Source of the DNA: Aciduricibacillus chroicocephali
GTDB taxonomy: Bacteria; Bacillota; Bacilli; Bacillales; Amphibacillaceae
Length of the DNA: 64,000 nt
Reading direction: 5' to 3'
Assembly (NCBI RefSeq): GCF_030762805.1
Contig: NZ_CP129113.1
Coordinates: 1,688,001 to 1,752,000, forward strand
The position numbers and the translations under genes were made by a program. Shown here piece by piece: positions 1 through 8,913 of the stretch. A model generated the notes under the pieces. It made no database searches. It was given only the letters and a program-made list of their open reading frames with translations, and was not told where the DNA came from. Position 1 is the first letter of the stretch, and every line of letters begins with the position of its first letter.

Positions 1-97
1 ATCCTGATGAGATGGAGGCTGCAATCTCTTCGCCAGTAATACCTTGCGGGAAACTCTTTGAAGCACCATCTGGGAAAATAATATTAACTTCACTCAT
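1..97 (-). CDS. thrS: Threonyl-tRNA synthetase, N-terminal fragment (runs off the window)
   Basis: Only the first 32 codons are present; the gene continues beyond base 1. The visible residues begin MSEVNIIFPDGASK and continue FPQGITGEEIAASIS, which is the start of the TGS domain of threonyl-tRNA synthetase, the enzyme that charges tRNA-Thr in the cytoplasm. The ATG at 97 has a strong AAAGGAGTG ribosome-binding site just upstream. Identity rests on this short match plus the T-box leader directly upstream, which carries a threonine specifier candidate. Confidence 0.9.
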   Translation of the reverse strand, partial: MSEVNIIFPDGASKSFPQGITGEEIAASISSG

Positions 98-126
98 TGT
101 CTACACTCCTTTTTATTTGGAAAATC

Positions 127-405
127 AAAAAACGCCCGTCTCTTTGCCTATTAAAAGACAAAGGGACGAGCGCTGTACTCGTGGTTCCACCCTGATTCCC
201 ATGCTAAAAGAAACCTTCGCATGGCTCATAAAATCCGTAACGTGGATGAGGCGCTGCCAATTTTGCTAAACAAGCTCCCAAGGCAGGGTTCCGAGGCGGT
301 AATCATCTATATACACGCAGGAAGCTTACAGCCAAGGCTCCCCTCTCTTAAGCGTTAGTGACAGATCATCATGTCCTCTTCATAACCGTAATATAAAAGA
401 ATCTG
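127..405 (-). ncRNA. T-box leader of thrS
   Basis: Read on the minus strand, the conserved T-box AGGGTGGAACCACG lies at 193-180 and is followed by a GC-rich hairpin and a run of six T (173-127), the terminator that competes with the antiterminator. A Stem I-like segment with GAAGAGGA and AGAGAGGG motifs lies upstream. The best specifier candidate is ACC (300-298), a threonine codon, in the context GATTACCGCC. Uncharged tRNA-Thr would be expected to favour read-through into thrS. The class is certain from the T-box; the exact specifier is inferred by eye. Confidence 0.93.
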
Positions 406-411
406 ATGCCT

Positions 412-440
412 ATTATAGACCCGTATTTTGCCGAAATCAA
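412..440 (-). promoter_or_regulatory. SigA promoter of thrS leader
   Basis: On the minus strand a TTGATT -35 (440-435) and a perfect TATAAT -10 (417-412) are separated by exactly 17 bases. It is placed just upstream of the T-box leader, so transcription should start near 405. Confidence 0.8.
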
Positions 441-480
441 GGGGGATCGTGAATTTGTTGCAATGAATTTAAATAAATAA

Positions 481-516
481 GTCAGACATTGATTTTTTCA
501 ACCAACTGACTGACCT
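481..516 (-). terminator. Terminator after dnaI
   Basis: Downstream of the dnaI stop the minus strand holds an AGTCAG...CTGACT stem with an inner TTGA/TCAA pairing, followed by TTATTTATTT. It separates the dnaB-dnaI unit from thrS. Confidence 0.65.
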
Positions 517-523
517 TCTCATT

Positions 524-1456
524 TTAACCGTCTCTCCGATTACGCCCTTCAACTTTAACTTCCTTCGTCACCTGTTTGATTCGCTCAATGATACGCAAGG
601 CTTTCACTTCTTCCACCTTACCACGCGTTTCAGCGAGCTGGCTTTCAAGCATTTCCATGCTGAAGTTCGATGTGAAGAAAACAGGGAGGCCTTCCATCAT
701 CCGATATTGAAGAATAGAACCGAGGATTTCGTCACGGAACCAGGCAGACTGTGTTTCCGCTCCGATATCGTCCAGCATAAGGACATCCGCTTGTTTGAAG
801 TAGTCGATCTTCTTATTCAGCGTTCCATCATTAATGGAATTTTTCATTTCCCGGACAAATTCCGGCATGTAAATGAGCATGGAAGAATAACCGAGCTCTT
901 TCAAATAGTTTGCCGCCGCTCCAAGAAGAAATGTCTTACCAATACCGAATGAGCCATAGAAATAAAGCCCTTTCTTCGGCAATGCCTCTTTCGCTTCAGC
1001 CAGGAACTGACTGAGCTGCACAATAGCATCCTTACGTGTTCCTTCACCTTGATCAATTCCCTCTAGTGTTGCATTCAGAATATCTTTCGGCATGTAAAGG
1101 CTTGATATAAGCTTTTCTTGATCGCTGCGCTTCTCATGATCAATTCGACTATGGCATTTCTCATAGGAAAGATGGACTTCACCATTTTCCACATGCAGGA
1201 TTGGCGAATAGCCTTTCACCATGTTGATGCAATCGCCATAGCATTTGCATCGGTCACATTGCTTGGACTGCGTTCTGTATTCATGGAATTTGATCAAGTT
1301 CTTCTCAATGTCCCGATTCGTCAATTCAGGGTGCAAAGACAAAAACTCCCGGATTTCCGGGTCATTTAGCACTTCATTCCGTACCTTATCATAGTGCTCT
1401 TTGAAATTTTCGTTCTGGCGCATCCACTTTTTCAATGATGACTGCACTGGTTCCAT
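524..1456 (-). CDS. dnaI: Primosomal protein DnaI (helicase loader)
   Basis: Loads the replicative helicase DnaC onto DNA at oriC and at restarting forks, working with DnaB and DnaD. The N-terminal domain has a cysteine/histidine cluster (CDRCKCYGDC) like the zinc-binding domain of DnaI. The C-terminal AAA+ domain has Walker A GSFGIGKT and Walker B VLMLDDIG. I chose the ATG at 1456 because GGAGGG sits about ten bases upstream and the protein then begins MEP, as in B. subtilis. An in-frame TTG at 1483 has no good ribosome-binding site. The gene starts 23 bases after the dnaB stop, so the two are one operon. About 310 residues is normal for the family. Confidence 0.95.
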   Translation of the reverse strand: MEPVQSSLKKWMRQNENFKEHYDKVRNEVLNDPEIREFLSLHPELTNRDIEKNLIKFHEYRTQSKQCDRCKCYGDCINMVKGYSPILHVENGEVHLSYEKCHSRIDHEKRSDQEKLISSLYMPKDILNATLEGIDQGEGTRKDAIVQLSQFLAEAKEALPKKGLYFYGSFGIGKTFLLGAAANYLKELGYSSMLIYMPEFVREMKNSINDGTLNKKIDYFKQADVLMLDDIGAETQSAWFRDEILGSILQYRMMEGLPVFFTSNFSMEMLESQLAETRGKVEEVKALRIIERIKQVTKEVKVEGRNRRDG

Positions 1457-1479
1457 TTCGGAAATCCCTCCTTTCCAGT

Positions 1480-2829
1480 TCAATTCTTCTGAATGAGTTG
1501 GTTGAGCACATTGGCAATCTCAGCTTGGTTCTGCTGCTCATCCTTTGGACTTGACGACTGCTGTATATCATCCCCGGAAGCTTTCTTACGGATCCAATCC
1601 GGGACTACTTCTTTTTTAACATTGCGTGAATAATAATTTTTCGAGCCGCTTTTCTTTTCCTGTGGCGGATTCATTGCTTTCTTTGCATATTCAATCGCTT
1701 CTTTTGCTGTCTTCAACTTGGCACGGGACCAATTGCTCGCAATTTTTTCGAGGTATGCTTTCGGAAGCTTCATATCCTTCTGGAGAAGCGTATAGTGAAT
1801 CAGTACATTCATAACCGGTGCTTCAAGACCCTGTGCTATCATGATATCACTAATCATGCGCAAATCCTGACGAGAAGCGCTATTTCCGTTCGAAAAATCC
1901 TCCAGCAGTTCCCGAGGGGTCATTGTTTCAAATTTATAAAGTAACGTTCCTTTTCTACCTTCAATTTTAGTAGCTTCCTTGGCGGCAGAATTTGCCGGAA
2001 GCTGTTCCGGAACAGGTTTCGCCCGTTCTCCCTGCCGTGCATTTTCATCCGCAAGATCAAGGCATGCTTCACTGAATTTCTTTTGGTCAATTTCATTCTC
2101 TTCTGTCAAAGCCCAATAAATCGCCTTCTCCAGTTCGATTACATGGAGTCCATGCAAGGATGCCATCTGCGAAATGACACGACGATTGCCTTCACTAAGA
2201 ATCTTGCTGTACGGAAGCATCTGTTGCTTCAGACTTTGTGCCAGCCAGTTAAAGTCCACAATATCCTTTGAAGTACGCGGTCCTCTCTCAACCTTTTCCT
2301 GCTTGCTTCCATTGACTGGAGTATAGCCGGAAATCTTCTTCCCAAACACTTCATCGAATGTCGCCGTCACTTCTGTATCCTGCTCCGTCCGCTGGCGTTT
2401 CGGCATGACAAGTGTTTCAAGATGGCTGAACTTATGCTCACCAAGCTGTTGGAGAAGCATTCCAGCAAGTGCTGCTTCTTTGAAAAATGCAGCTGGAGCA
2501 AGCGGTGGAAGCAATTCATAATGAAAAATACGTACGCCACTGCTTTCTCCCTCGAATGTTCGGAGAAGGCCAAGCGCTTCCAGCTTCAGACGTGCTTCAT
2601 ATATTTGATCAAGAGGCAAGTTGAGATAATTCATCAGATGGTGATGTGTCTTTGGAGCGGCTGATGGAAAAACAGTTTCATCAAGCAGCGTGCGATAGAG
2701 TGCAACTGCTTCAATGCCAGAAAGCGGTTGATACAGATGCGAAAGTGAAAAACTGTAGTTCACCGGTGCTTCTTCGATGATACATACTTGATAACCCTCA
2801 CCGGGCAGCAGTTTGCCAACAAAATTCAT
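1480..2829 (-). CDS. dnaB: Replication initiation and membrane attachment protein DnaB
   Basis: Gram-positive DnaB (not the helicase of that name in E. coli), which helps recruit the DnaC helicase and DnaI to origins and links initiation to the membrane. At 449 residues it is slightly shorter than the B. subtilis protein (about 470). It has an N-terminal winged-helix part and C-terminal DnaD/DnaB-type helical regions, including residues around FEEFSNGN-like positions 310-380. The ATG at 2829 follows GGAGGGG. Position between nrdR and dnaI matches the B. subtilis order. Assignment rests on sequence resemblance and on this context. Confidence 0.93.
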   Translation of the reverse strand: MNFVGKLLPGEGYQVCIIEEAPVNYSFSLSHLYQPLSGIEAVALYRTLLDETVFPSAAPKTHHHLMNYLNLPLDQIYEARLKLEALGLLRTFEGESSGVRIFHYELLPPLAPAAFFKEAALAGMLLQQLGEHKFSHLETLVMPKRQRTEQDTEVTATFDEVFGKKISGYTPVNGSKQEKVERGPRTSKDIVDFNWLAQSLKQQMLPYSKILSEGNRRVISQMASLHGLHVIELEKAIYWALTEENEIDQKKFSEACLDLADENARQGERAKPVPEQLPANSAAKEATKIEGRKGTLLYKFETMTPRELLEDFSNGNSASRQDLRMISDIMIAQGLEAPVMNVLIHYTLLQKDMKLPKAYLEKIASNWSRAKLKTAKEAIEYAKKAMNPPQEKKSGSKNYYSRNVKKEVVPDWIRKKASGDDIQQSSSPKDEQQNQAEIANVLNQLIQKN

Positions 2830-2853
2830 GACCGTACTTCCCCTCCGCTAAAA

Positions 2854-3339
2854 TCAGTCTTCATCCTGTACGTTTCTGTTCTGTTTATTCGAGTTGGCTA
2901 TTTCCTTCAGTTCGTCGAGGAATACGGATATATCCTTGAACTGTCTGTAAACGGAAGCGAAACGCACATATGCGACTTCATCAATATCGGATAGGCGGTC
3001 CATGACAGCTTCCCCGACCATTTGCGACTGGACTTCCGCCTGTCCGCGGCTGCGCAGTTCTTTCTCGACTTCCAACGCTAGACCCTCGATTGCATCAATC
3101 GGTACCGGCCTTTTCTCACAAGCCTTAATCAGGCCGCGTACAAGTTTGTCACGGCTGAATGCCTGGCGATTGCCATCTTTCTTCACAACGATGAGCGGCA
3201 TTTCCTCCACTCGTTCAAAAGTCGTAAACCGGAATCCGCAACGTTCACATTCACGGCGCCGGCGAATTGTCTGTCCCTCTTCAATTGGCCTTGAGTCCAG
3301 AACTTTGGTGCTTTTGTGGCCGCAATTGCTACATTTCAT
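2854..3339 (-). CDS. nrdR: Transcriptional repressor NrdR
   Basis: ATP/dATP-sensing zinc-ribbon repressor of ribonucleotide reductase genes. From the ATG at 3339 the 161-residue protein starts MKCSNCG. The zinc ribbon is C3-X2-C6 ... C31-X2-C34, followed by [18 protein letters not shown] and an ATP-cone domain (about residues 49-139) beginning [16 protein letters not shown] longer reading frame from 3396 adds 19 residues that do not belong to the family. It lies immediately upstream of dnaB with a 24-base gap and probably shares its transcript. No NrdR box was seen nearby, and no nrd genes are in the window. Confidence 0.95.
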   Translation of the reverse strand: MKCSNCGHKSTKVLDSRPIEEGQTIRRRRECERCGFRFTTFERVEEMPLIVVKKDGNRQAFSRDKLVRGLIKACEKRPVPIDAIEGLALEVEKELRSRGQAEVQSQMVGEAVMDRLSDIDEVAYVRFASVYRQFKDISVFLDELKEIANSNKQNRNVQDED

Positions 3340-3529
3340 CCGATCCAACCCCACGTTCTTAAAATTTGGCCTCCGATTCCTATGTAAAACCGGCAAACCG
3401 TCTGTTCTCTATTCTACCACGTTTCGACACCTTCTGAAACAGTGCACAAACAAACAGAAGACTTTGGAAAAATGATTTCAGGAATGACGGATTTCACCAA
3501 ATCTATTTTAAGTTTTTCAGCCAAAAGAA

Positions 3530-3562
3530 AAACACGGATACTATACAGCATCCGTGTTTATA
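3530..3562 (-). terminator. Terminator after gapB
   Basis: Minus-strand hairpin with stems ACACGGAT/ATCCGTGT followed by TTTTTCTTTT, directly behind the gapB stop codon. Confidence 0.85.
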
Positions 3563-3571
3563 TTAAAAGAA

Positions 3572-4582
3572 TTACGCGTTCAATTGTTTTGCTACATGTT
3601 TAGCAAGGTCAACGACACGAGCTGAATAGCCCCACTCATTGTCATACCATGCAAGTACTTTTACTTTATTGTCTTCCATTACGATTGTAGACAATCCATC
3701 AACGATTGCAGAATGTGTTGTTGTTGTGAAATCGATTGAAACGAGTGGCTCTTCAGTGTAACGCACGATGCCTTTCAATTCGCTTTCAGCAACTTTTTTG
3801 AATGCTTCGTTTACCTGCTCAGCTGTAACATTTTCTTCTACGTCAACAACAAGGTCAACTAGTGAAACGTCAGGAGTCGGTACGCGCAAAGCAAGACCGT
3901 GCAATTTACCATTCAGATGCGGCAATACTAGACCGAGCGCTTTCGCAGCACCAGTAGATGTTGGAATGATGGACTGAGTGCAGCCGCGTGCTCGACGAAG
4001 ATCCTTATGCGGATTGTCCAAGTTCTTCTGGTCGTTTGTGAATGCATGAACAGTTGTCATAAGACCATTTTTGATTTTGAAGTTGTCATCAAGTACTTTA
4101 ACAACTGGAGCCAAGCAGTTCGTTGTGCATGAAGCGTTGGAAATGACTGTGTCTCCTGCTTCAAGAGTATCGTCGTTGACACCCATTACGATCGTACGGT
4201 CAACATTTTTACCAGGAGCAGTCAAAACGACTTTCTTCGCACCTGCTTCAACGTGCTTCATTGCACCGTCCTGAGAGTTGAATTTGCCTGTTGCTTCGAT
4301 AACAAGCTCAACACCAAGATCTTTCCAAGGAAGTTTTTCCGGTTCGCGGGAGTTTGTCTGGACGACTTTTTTGCCATCTACTTCAATACCATCTTCAACA
4401 GCTTTCACTTCACCGTCAAAGATACCGTGAACACTATCGTACTTGATCAAATGTGCAAGTGTTTCTGCCGGATAGCTTGCATTGATCGCAACAACATCAA
4501 ATGCATCGTCCTTAATAATCTGGCGGAATACCATTCTTCCAATTCGTCCAAATCCATTAATTGCTACGCGCGTTTTGCTCAT
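3572..4582 (-). CDS. gapB: Glyceraldehyde-3-phosphate dehydrogenase, GapB type
   Basis: Catalyses interconversion of glyceraldehyde-3-phosphate and 1,3-bisphosphoglycerate. The active-site cysteine is in SNASCTTNCLAP and the Rossmann motif is NGFGRIGR. At the end of the second beta strand the sequence is VVAINAS, not the VND of NAD-specific GapA enzymes. This is the signature of the gluconeogenic, NADP-preferring GapB of bacilli, and the position near coaE, mutM and polA is also that of gapB. The ATG at 4582 has GGAGG upstream; an upstream extension to 4636 is not conserved. 336 residues is the usual length. In B. subtilis the gene is repressed by CcpN on glucose; no CcpN gene is in this window. 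Confidence 0.94.
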   Translation of the reverse strand: MSKTRVAINGFGRIGRMVFRQIIKDDAFDVVAINASYPAETLAHLIKYDSVHGIFDGEVKAVEDGIEVDGKKVVQTNSREPEKLPWKDLGVELVIEATGKFNSQDGAMKHVEAGAKKVVLTAPGKNVDRTIVMGVNDDTLEAGDTVISNASCTTNCLAPVVKVLDDNFKIKNGLMTTVHAFTNDQKNLDNPHKDLRRARGCTQSIIPTSTGAAKALGLVLPHLNGKLHGLALRVPTPDVSLVDLVVDVEENVTAEQVNEAFKKVAESELKGIVRYTEEPLVSIDFTTTTHSAIVDGLSTIVMEDNKVKVLAWYDNEWGYSARVVDLAKHVAKQLNA

Positions 4583-4657
4583 TTCTCTTCCTCCTGTATA
4601 TCGCATCTTTGTGAATATCTGAAATGAGTATAACACATTCCTCTTAAATGTGTCATA

Positions 4658-5266
4658 TTAACTTCCGTGCAAAATTCCCCAGTTCTGCAGGATAAGTTGC
4701 AGTTGCTCATATGTCTCATGTTTACTTCCATTATTGTTAATTACAGCATCTGCGAGCTCTGCCTTTTCCTTCACTGGCATTTGTACTCTAATTCGCGATT
4801 CAGCTTCCCGCTCCGTATAGCCATCACGCTCCATGAGACGGCGCAGTTGAGTCTCATGATCGGCGTAAACAACGATGATCTTATCAACATATGCTTGCAA
4901 GTTGCTTTCAAAAAGCAGCGGAATATCAAGAACAACTGCCTTTTCTCCTCTTTTCACGTAAGCATCTCGGCGGCTTGTCATAAGACGGCGTACTTCTGGA
5001 TGGACAATGTCATTCAATTGCTTACGCTTCTCTTCATTAGAAAAAACGACCTTGCCGAGACGCTTGCGGTCAAGCGTACCATCTTCAAGCAGCATTTTCT
5101 CTCCAAAAACTCGGACAATCTCAGCCAGTGCGGGCTGTCCGGGTTTTACTACTTCACGAGAAAGTTTATCCGCATCAATGACCGGAATGCCAAAGTCATC
5201 AAACATCAATGAAACCGTACTTTTACCGCTGGCGATGCTGCCAGTCAGGCCGATTACACAGGTCAT
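4658..5266 (-). CDS. coaE: Dephospho-CoA kinase
   Basis: Phosphorylates the 3' hydroxyl of dephospho-CoA, the last step of coenzyme A synthesis. The N-terminal P-loop is GLTGSIASGKSTV and the family's IDADKLSREVV follows. The ATG at 5266 is preceded by GAGGTGG. Starting instead at 5302 would overlap the end of mutM and add a non-conserved 12-residue leader. 202 residues is typical. It begins 11 bases after the mutM stop, in a polA-mutM-coaE-gapB run. The ytaF gene that lies between mutM and coaE in B. subtilis is missing here. Confidence 0.95.
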   Translation of the reverse strand: MTCVIGLTGSIASGKSTVSLMFDDFGIPVIDADKLSREVVKPGQPALAEIVRVFGEKMLLEDGTLDRKRLGKVVFSNEEKRKQLNDIVHPEVRRLMTSRRDAYVKRGEKAVVLDIPLLFESNLQAYVDKIIVVYADHETQLRRLMERDGYTEREAESRIRVQMPVKEKAELADAVINNNGSKHETYEQLQLILQNWGILHGS

Positions 5267-5277
5267 GCATTCCACCT

Positions 5278-6105
5278 CTATTTCTTCTGGCATTTTGGAC
5301 AAACATGCGTGCCCCTGCCGCCGACTTTTGATTTCTCAATTGGTGTACCACACGTTTTGCACGGTTCATTTTCTTGTCCATATACATACAGTTCTTGTTG
5401 AAACATCCCCATATCGCCCTGGCTATTCACATAGGAACGGATTGTCGTTCCACCCATTGCTACAGCTTCTTCAAGCGTTTCAATCGCTTTTTCGCGTATA
5501 ATGGCAGCTTGTTTCTTTGTAATCTTTCCAGCTCTTCTCAGCGGATGCACACCGGCTTTATGAAGTGTTTCATCAACATAGATGTTCCCAAGTCCTGTCA
5601 CGATTGTCTGGTCAAGCAGTACTGGCTTGATATAACGATCTGTCCGTTTCAGCTTTTGCCAGAAATAATCCAAAGTGAAATCATCATCAAACGGATCAGG
5701 GCCGAGTTTCTTAAGCGGTTCATTTATGAACTCTTCACCTTTTGGCCATAGATGCATTGTTCCAAACTTGCGGACATCGTTATAGCGCAATTCTTCTCCA
5801 TTTGTGAATTTAAACACGATATGTGTATGCTTCTTCACCGATTCTTCACTTGGGACGACTGTATATTTTCCTTCCATCCGTAAATGGGAGACAAGAATAT
5901 CATCATCTAACTCAAACAGTAAATACTTACCTTTGCGACCGATATCTCGGACTGTTTGGCCCACAATCTGCTTACGGAACAGTTCCGGGTCACGCGGATG
6001 CTTAATAATATTCGGCCAGTCTATCTGTACATCTTCTATCTGTTTGCCGAGAACGAAGCGTTTCAAAGTCTGTCTAATTGTCTCTACTTCCGGCAATTCG
6101 GGCAT
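5278..6105 (-). CDS. mutM: Formamidopyrimidine-DNA glycosylase
   Basis: Bifunctional base-excision repair enzyme (glycosylase and AP lyase) that removes 8-oxoguanine and formamidopyrimidines. The mature N-terminus PELPEVET carries the catalytic proline and glutamate. The helix-two-turn-helix segment GLGNIYVDETLHKAGVHP is present, and the C-terminal zinc finger is C-X2-C ... C-X2-C (CKTCGTPIEK ... CPKC). At 275 residues it is complete. It lies 14 bases downstream of polA, so repair polymerase and glycosylase are co-transcribed. Confidence 0.97.
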   Translation of the reverse strand: MPELPEVETIRQTLKRFVLGKQIEDVQIDWPNIIKHPRDPELFRKQIVGQTVRDIGRKGKYLLFELDDDILVSHLRMEGKYTVVPSEESVKKHTHIVFKFTNGEELRYNDVRKFGTMHLWPKGEEFINEPLKKLGPDPFDDDFTLDYFWQKLKRTDRYIKPVLLDQTIVTGLGNIYVDETLHKAGVHPLRRAGKITKKQAAIIREKAIETLEEAVAMGGTTIRSYVNSQGDMGMFQQELYVYGQENEPCKTCGTPIEKSKVGGRGTHVCPKCQKK

Positions 6106-6119
6106 CTTTCATTTCTCCT

Positions 6120-8759
6120 CTACTTGGCGTCGAACCAGCTGTTGCCGTATGCGGAATCCGCCCGGAGCGGCACAGCGAGTTCCACTGTATGTTCCATCGT
6201 TTCCGGTACGATTTTTTTCAAAATCTCGAGTTCTTCCTCTGGTGCTTCAAGAATTAATTCATCATGTACTTGCAACAGCATGCGTGCCTGCAGTTTCTCT
6301 TCCTTTAATCTAGCGTGCAGATCAATCATCGCCTGCTTAATAATATCAGCGGCAGATCCTTGAATCGGCGTATTCATCGCTGTCCGCTCCGCGAAGCTGC
6401 GCTTATTAAAGTTACGGCTTGTAATATCAGGCAAATAACGACGGCGCTTCATCAATGTCGTCACATAGCCTTTATGCTTCGCTTCCTGGATGCTCTCTGT
6501 CATGTAATTCTGCACACCCGGATAACTCGCAAGATATCTATCGATGAATTGCTTTGCCTCTTTTCTCGTAATACCAAGGCTCTGAGAAAGCCCATAATCA
6601 CTAATTCCATAAACAATTCCGAAGTTGACTGCTTTTGCCTGGCGACGCATATTCGATGTCACTTCGTCTTGGCTAACGTGGAAAACTTCCGCAGCTGTCT
6701 GCGTATGGATATCGAGATCGTCCTGGAACGCTTTTATCAATTTCTCATCATTCGCTATATGTGCAAGGACACGCAACTCAATCTGCGAATAGTCCGCCGC
6801 AAACATGATCCAGCCTTCTTTAGACGGCACGAAAGCCTCGCGAATCTTACGCCCTTCTTCAAGACGAACCGGGATGTTTTGCAAGTTTGGATCAATTGAG
6901 CTGAGTCTTCCTGTCTGTGTCAGTGCCTGATTGAATCTCGTATGAATTTTGCACGTATCCTTATCTACTACTTTCAGCAGACCTTCAATATACGTAGACT
7001 GCAATTTGCCAAGTTGGCGATACATGAGCAGCTTCGGGATGATTGGGTGCGCTTGTTCCAATTGTTCAAGGACATCAGCAGCTGTGGAATAGCCCGTCTT
7101 TGTTTTCTTGATTACTGGAAGTCCAAGCTTTTCAAATAATATGGGTCCGAGCTGTTTCGGGGAATTGAGATTGAACTCCTCTCCCGCAAGCTCGTACACT
7201 TCCTGTTCAAGCTGGCTGATCCGCTCCTTTAAGTCCTCGCCCATTGCCTTAAGGCGGCCTGTATCAACACGAACACCGTCATGTTCCATCTCGCCGAGAA
7301 TGAGCGCAAGCGGCAGCTCAAGATCCTGCAAGAGATCCAACTGTTCATTCTCTTCCAGTTTCTCTGCGATTTGTGGTTCCAATTTTGCCAATGCGTTCGC
7401 TTTTCTAACTAGATGCTCATGAAATATATCAGCTTCAGGAATACGGAGTTTCGCACCCTTCCCATATACCTCTTCATCAGTACGTACATCTTTGATTCCG
7501 AAGCGGTGTGCGATGACCGGAATATCGATATGGTTTTCCGCTGGATCAAGTACATAAGCTGCAAGCAGCATGTCAAACTCAATCCCTTGCAAATCAATGC
7601 CATGATTAAGCAAGGCCACTTTCGTTTTCTTTGCATCAAAAACAATTTTCTTCTTGTCCGGATTTTCCGCCCATTGCTTAAAACCGTCAGAAGATAATGC
7701 ACTATCTGCAGGCAGCATATAAGCGCCCTTTTCATCTGCAACGGCGATCCCCTGTATCGGTTCTTTATGATAGTTGTCTCCAAGCAGCTCAACAATCAAC
7801 GCTGAACGGTCACTGAACAATCCTGTTTCTATTTCTGTCATTGTCTTAAATTCAATGTCTGCTAGCTCTTCAAGTTCTTCTGGTTCCAGCTCATCTGCCC
7901 CTTGAACCTTATTTAAGAGCGAGTTAAAACCGAGATCCTTGAATGCTTCTGCAAGCTTCTTCGGATCATAGCCTTGATATACCGCATCTTCAAGTCCAAT
8001 TTCAATTGGAGAATCCCGTTTGATCGTAACAAGCTCCCGGCTCATGAATGCATCTTCTTTATGATTCTCAAGGTTTTCTTTCAGCTTCTTACCACTTACC
8101 TCGTCAAGCGATTCATATACAGCATCAAGTGTGCCAAATTGTTTTATCAATTTAACAGCCGTTTTCTGACCGACTCCTGGAACTCCTGGAACATTATCGG
8201 AGTTATCTCCCATAAGGGCCTTCAGATCAATGACCTGTTCAGGAGTCACTTCCATTTTCTCTTCCAGGAAGCTTGGTGTATATTTTTCAACATCCGTAAT
8301 CCCTTTTCTTGTAAGGCTCACCGTTGTCTTATCAGAGACTAGTTGCAGCATATCCTTATCCCCAGAGATGACCGTGATATCCCAATCTCCAGATTCAGCT
8401 TCAGCCGAAAGTGTTCCGATAATATCATCCGCTTCATACTGAGGCAGCTCATAATGCTTAATATCAAATGATTTAAGAAGATCCTTCAAAACCGGGAACT
8501 GCTCAGACAGTTCAGAAGGTGTCTTCTGGCGCCCGCCTTTATATTCGCTGTAAGTTTCATGGCGGAAAGTTGTTTTTCCAGCATCGAAGGCAACGAGCAT
8601 ATGTGTCGGCTTTTCTTCATCAAGAATTCGCATAAGCATTGTTGTAAAGCCATACACAGCGTTCGTGTATACACCTTTGTCATTATTCAGAAGTGGCAGG
8701 GCAAAGAATGCCCTATAAATGATACTGTTCCCGTCGATAAGGACCAATTTATTTTTCAT
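6120..8759 (-). CDS. polA: DNA polymerase I
   Basis: 879-residue repair and Okazaki-fragment polymerase. Residues 1-290 are the 5'-3' exonuclease (LIDGNSIIYRAFFA, GDNSDNVPGVPGVGQKTA). Residues about 300-470 are the vestigial 3'-5' exonuclease domain, which in bacilli lacks the metal-binding carboxylates and is inactive. The C-terminal polymerase has motif A (FAADYSQIELRVLAHI), the O-helix (RRQAKAVNFGIVYG) and motif C (QVHDELI). The ATG at 8759 follows AGGAGGATTTCTTAT. A terminator separates it from phoR upstream, so it probably has its own promoter within 8760-8885, which I could not pinpoint. Confidence 0.98.
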   Translation of the reverse strand: MKNKLVLIDGNSIIYRAFFALPLLNNDKGVYTNAVYGFTTMLMRILDEEKPTHMLVAFDAGKTTFRHETYSEYKGGRQKTPSELSEQFPVLKDLLKSFDIKHYELPQYEADDIIGTLSAEAESGDWDITVISGDKDMLQLVSDKTTVSLTRKGITDVEKYTPSFLEEKMEVTPEQVIDLKALMGDNSDNVPGVPGVGQKTAVKLIKQFGTLDAVYESLDEVSGKKLKENLENHKEDAFMSRELVTIKRDSPIEIGLEDAVYQGYDPKKLAEAFKDLGFNSLLNKVQGADELEPEELEELADIEFKTMTEIETGLFSDRSALIVELLGDNYHKEPIQGIAVADEKGAYMLPADSALSSDGFKQWAENPDKKKIVFDAKKTKVALLNHGIDLQGIEFDMLLAAYVLDPAENHIDIPVIAHRFGIKDVRTDEEVYGKGAKLRIPEADIFHEHLVRKANALAKLEPQIAEKLEENEQLDLLQDLELPLALILGEMEHDGVRVDTGRLKAMGEDLKERISQLEQEVYELAGEEFNLNSPKQLGPILFEKLGLPVIKKTKTGYSTAADVLEQLEQAHPIIPKLLMYRQLGKLQSTYIEGLLKVVDKDTCKIHTRFNQALTQTGRLSSIDPNLQNIPVRLEEGRKIREAFVPSKEGWIMFAADYSQIELRVLAHIANDEKLIKAFQDDLDIHTQTAAEVFHVSQDEVTSNMRRQAKAVNFGIVYGISDYGLSQSLGITRKEAKQFIDRYLASYPGVQNYMTESIQEAKHKGYVTTLMKRRRYLPDITSRNFNKRSFAERTAMNTPIQGSAADIIKQAMIDLHARLKEEKLQARMLLQVHDELILEAPEEELEILKKIVPETMEHTVELAVPLRADSAYGNSWFDAK

Positions 8760-8885
8760 ATAAGAAATCCTCCTGTGCTTCGCATTTCGGCGTACTTTTG
8801 ATCTGACTCCATTCTACCATTTTTCCTGTCCGAAATGAAAAGAACAGGCGTTTGAAAGTCCTGTTACATTATGGCTGTCTCCATG

Positions 8886-8913
8886 CAAAAAGAGCGCACT
8901 CGCAAGTACGCTC
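8886..8913 (-). terminator. Terminator after phoR
   Basis: Minus-strand hairpin with AAGAGCG/CGCTCTT outer stem and TTTTT tail directly after the phoR stop codon. Confidence 0.8.

Noticed and set aside
3002-3475. Plus-strand frame of 157 codons opposite nrdR
   Set aside because: It is antisense to a well-conserved gene and has the Ser/Arg/Pro-rich composition of a shadow frame.
4667-5501. Overlapping plus-strand frames opposite coaE and the end of mutM
   Set aside because: They mirror the codon pattern of the real genes and have no start signals.
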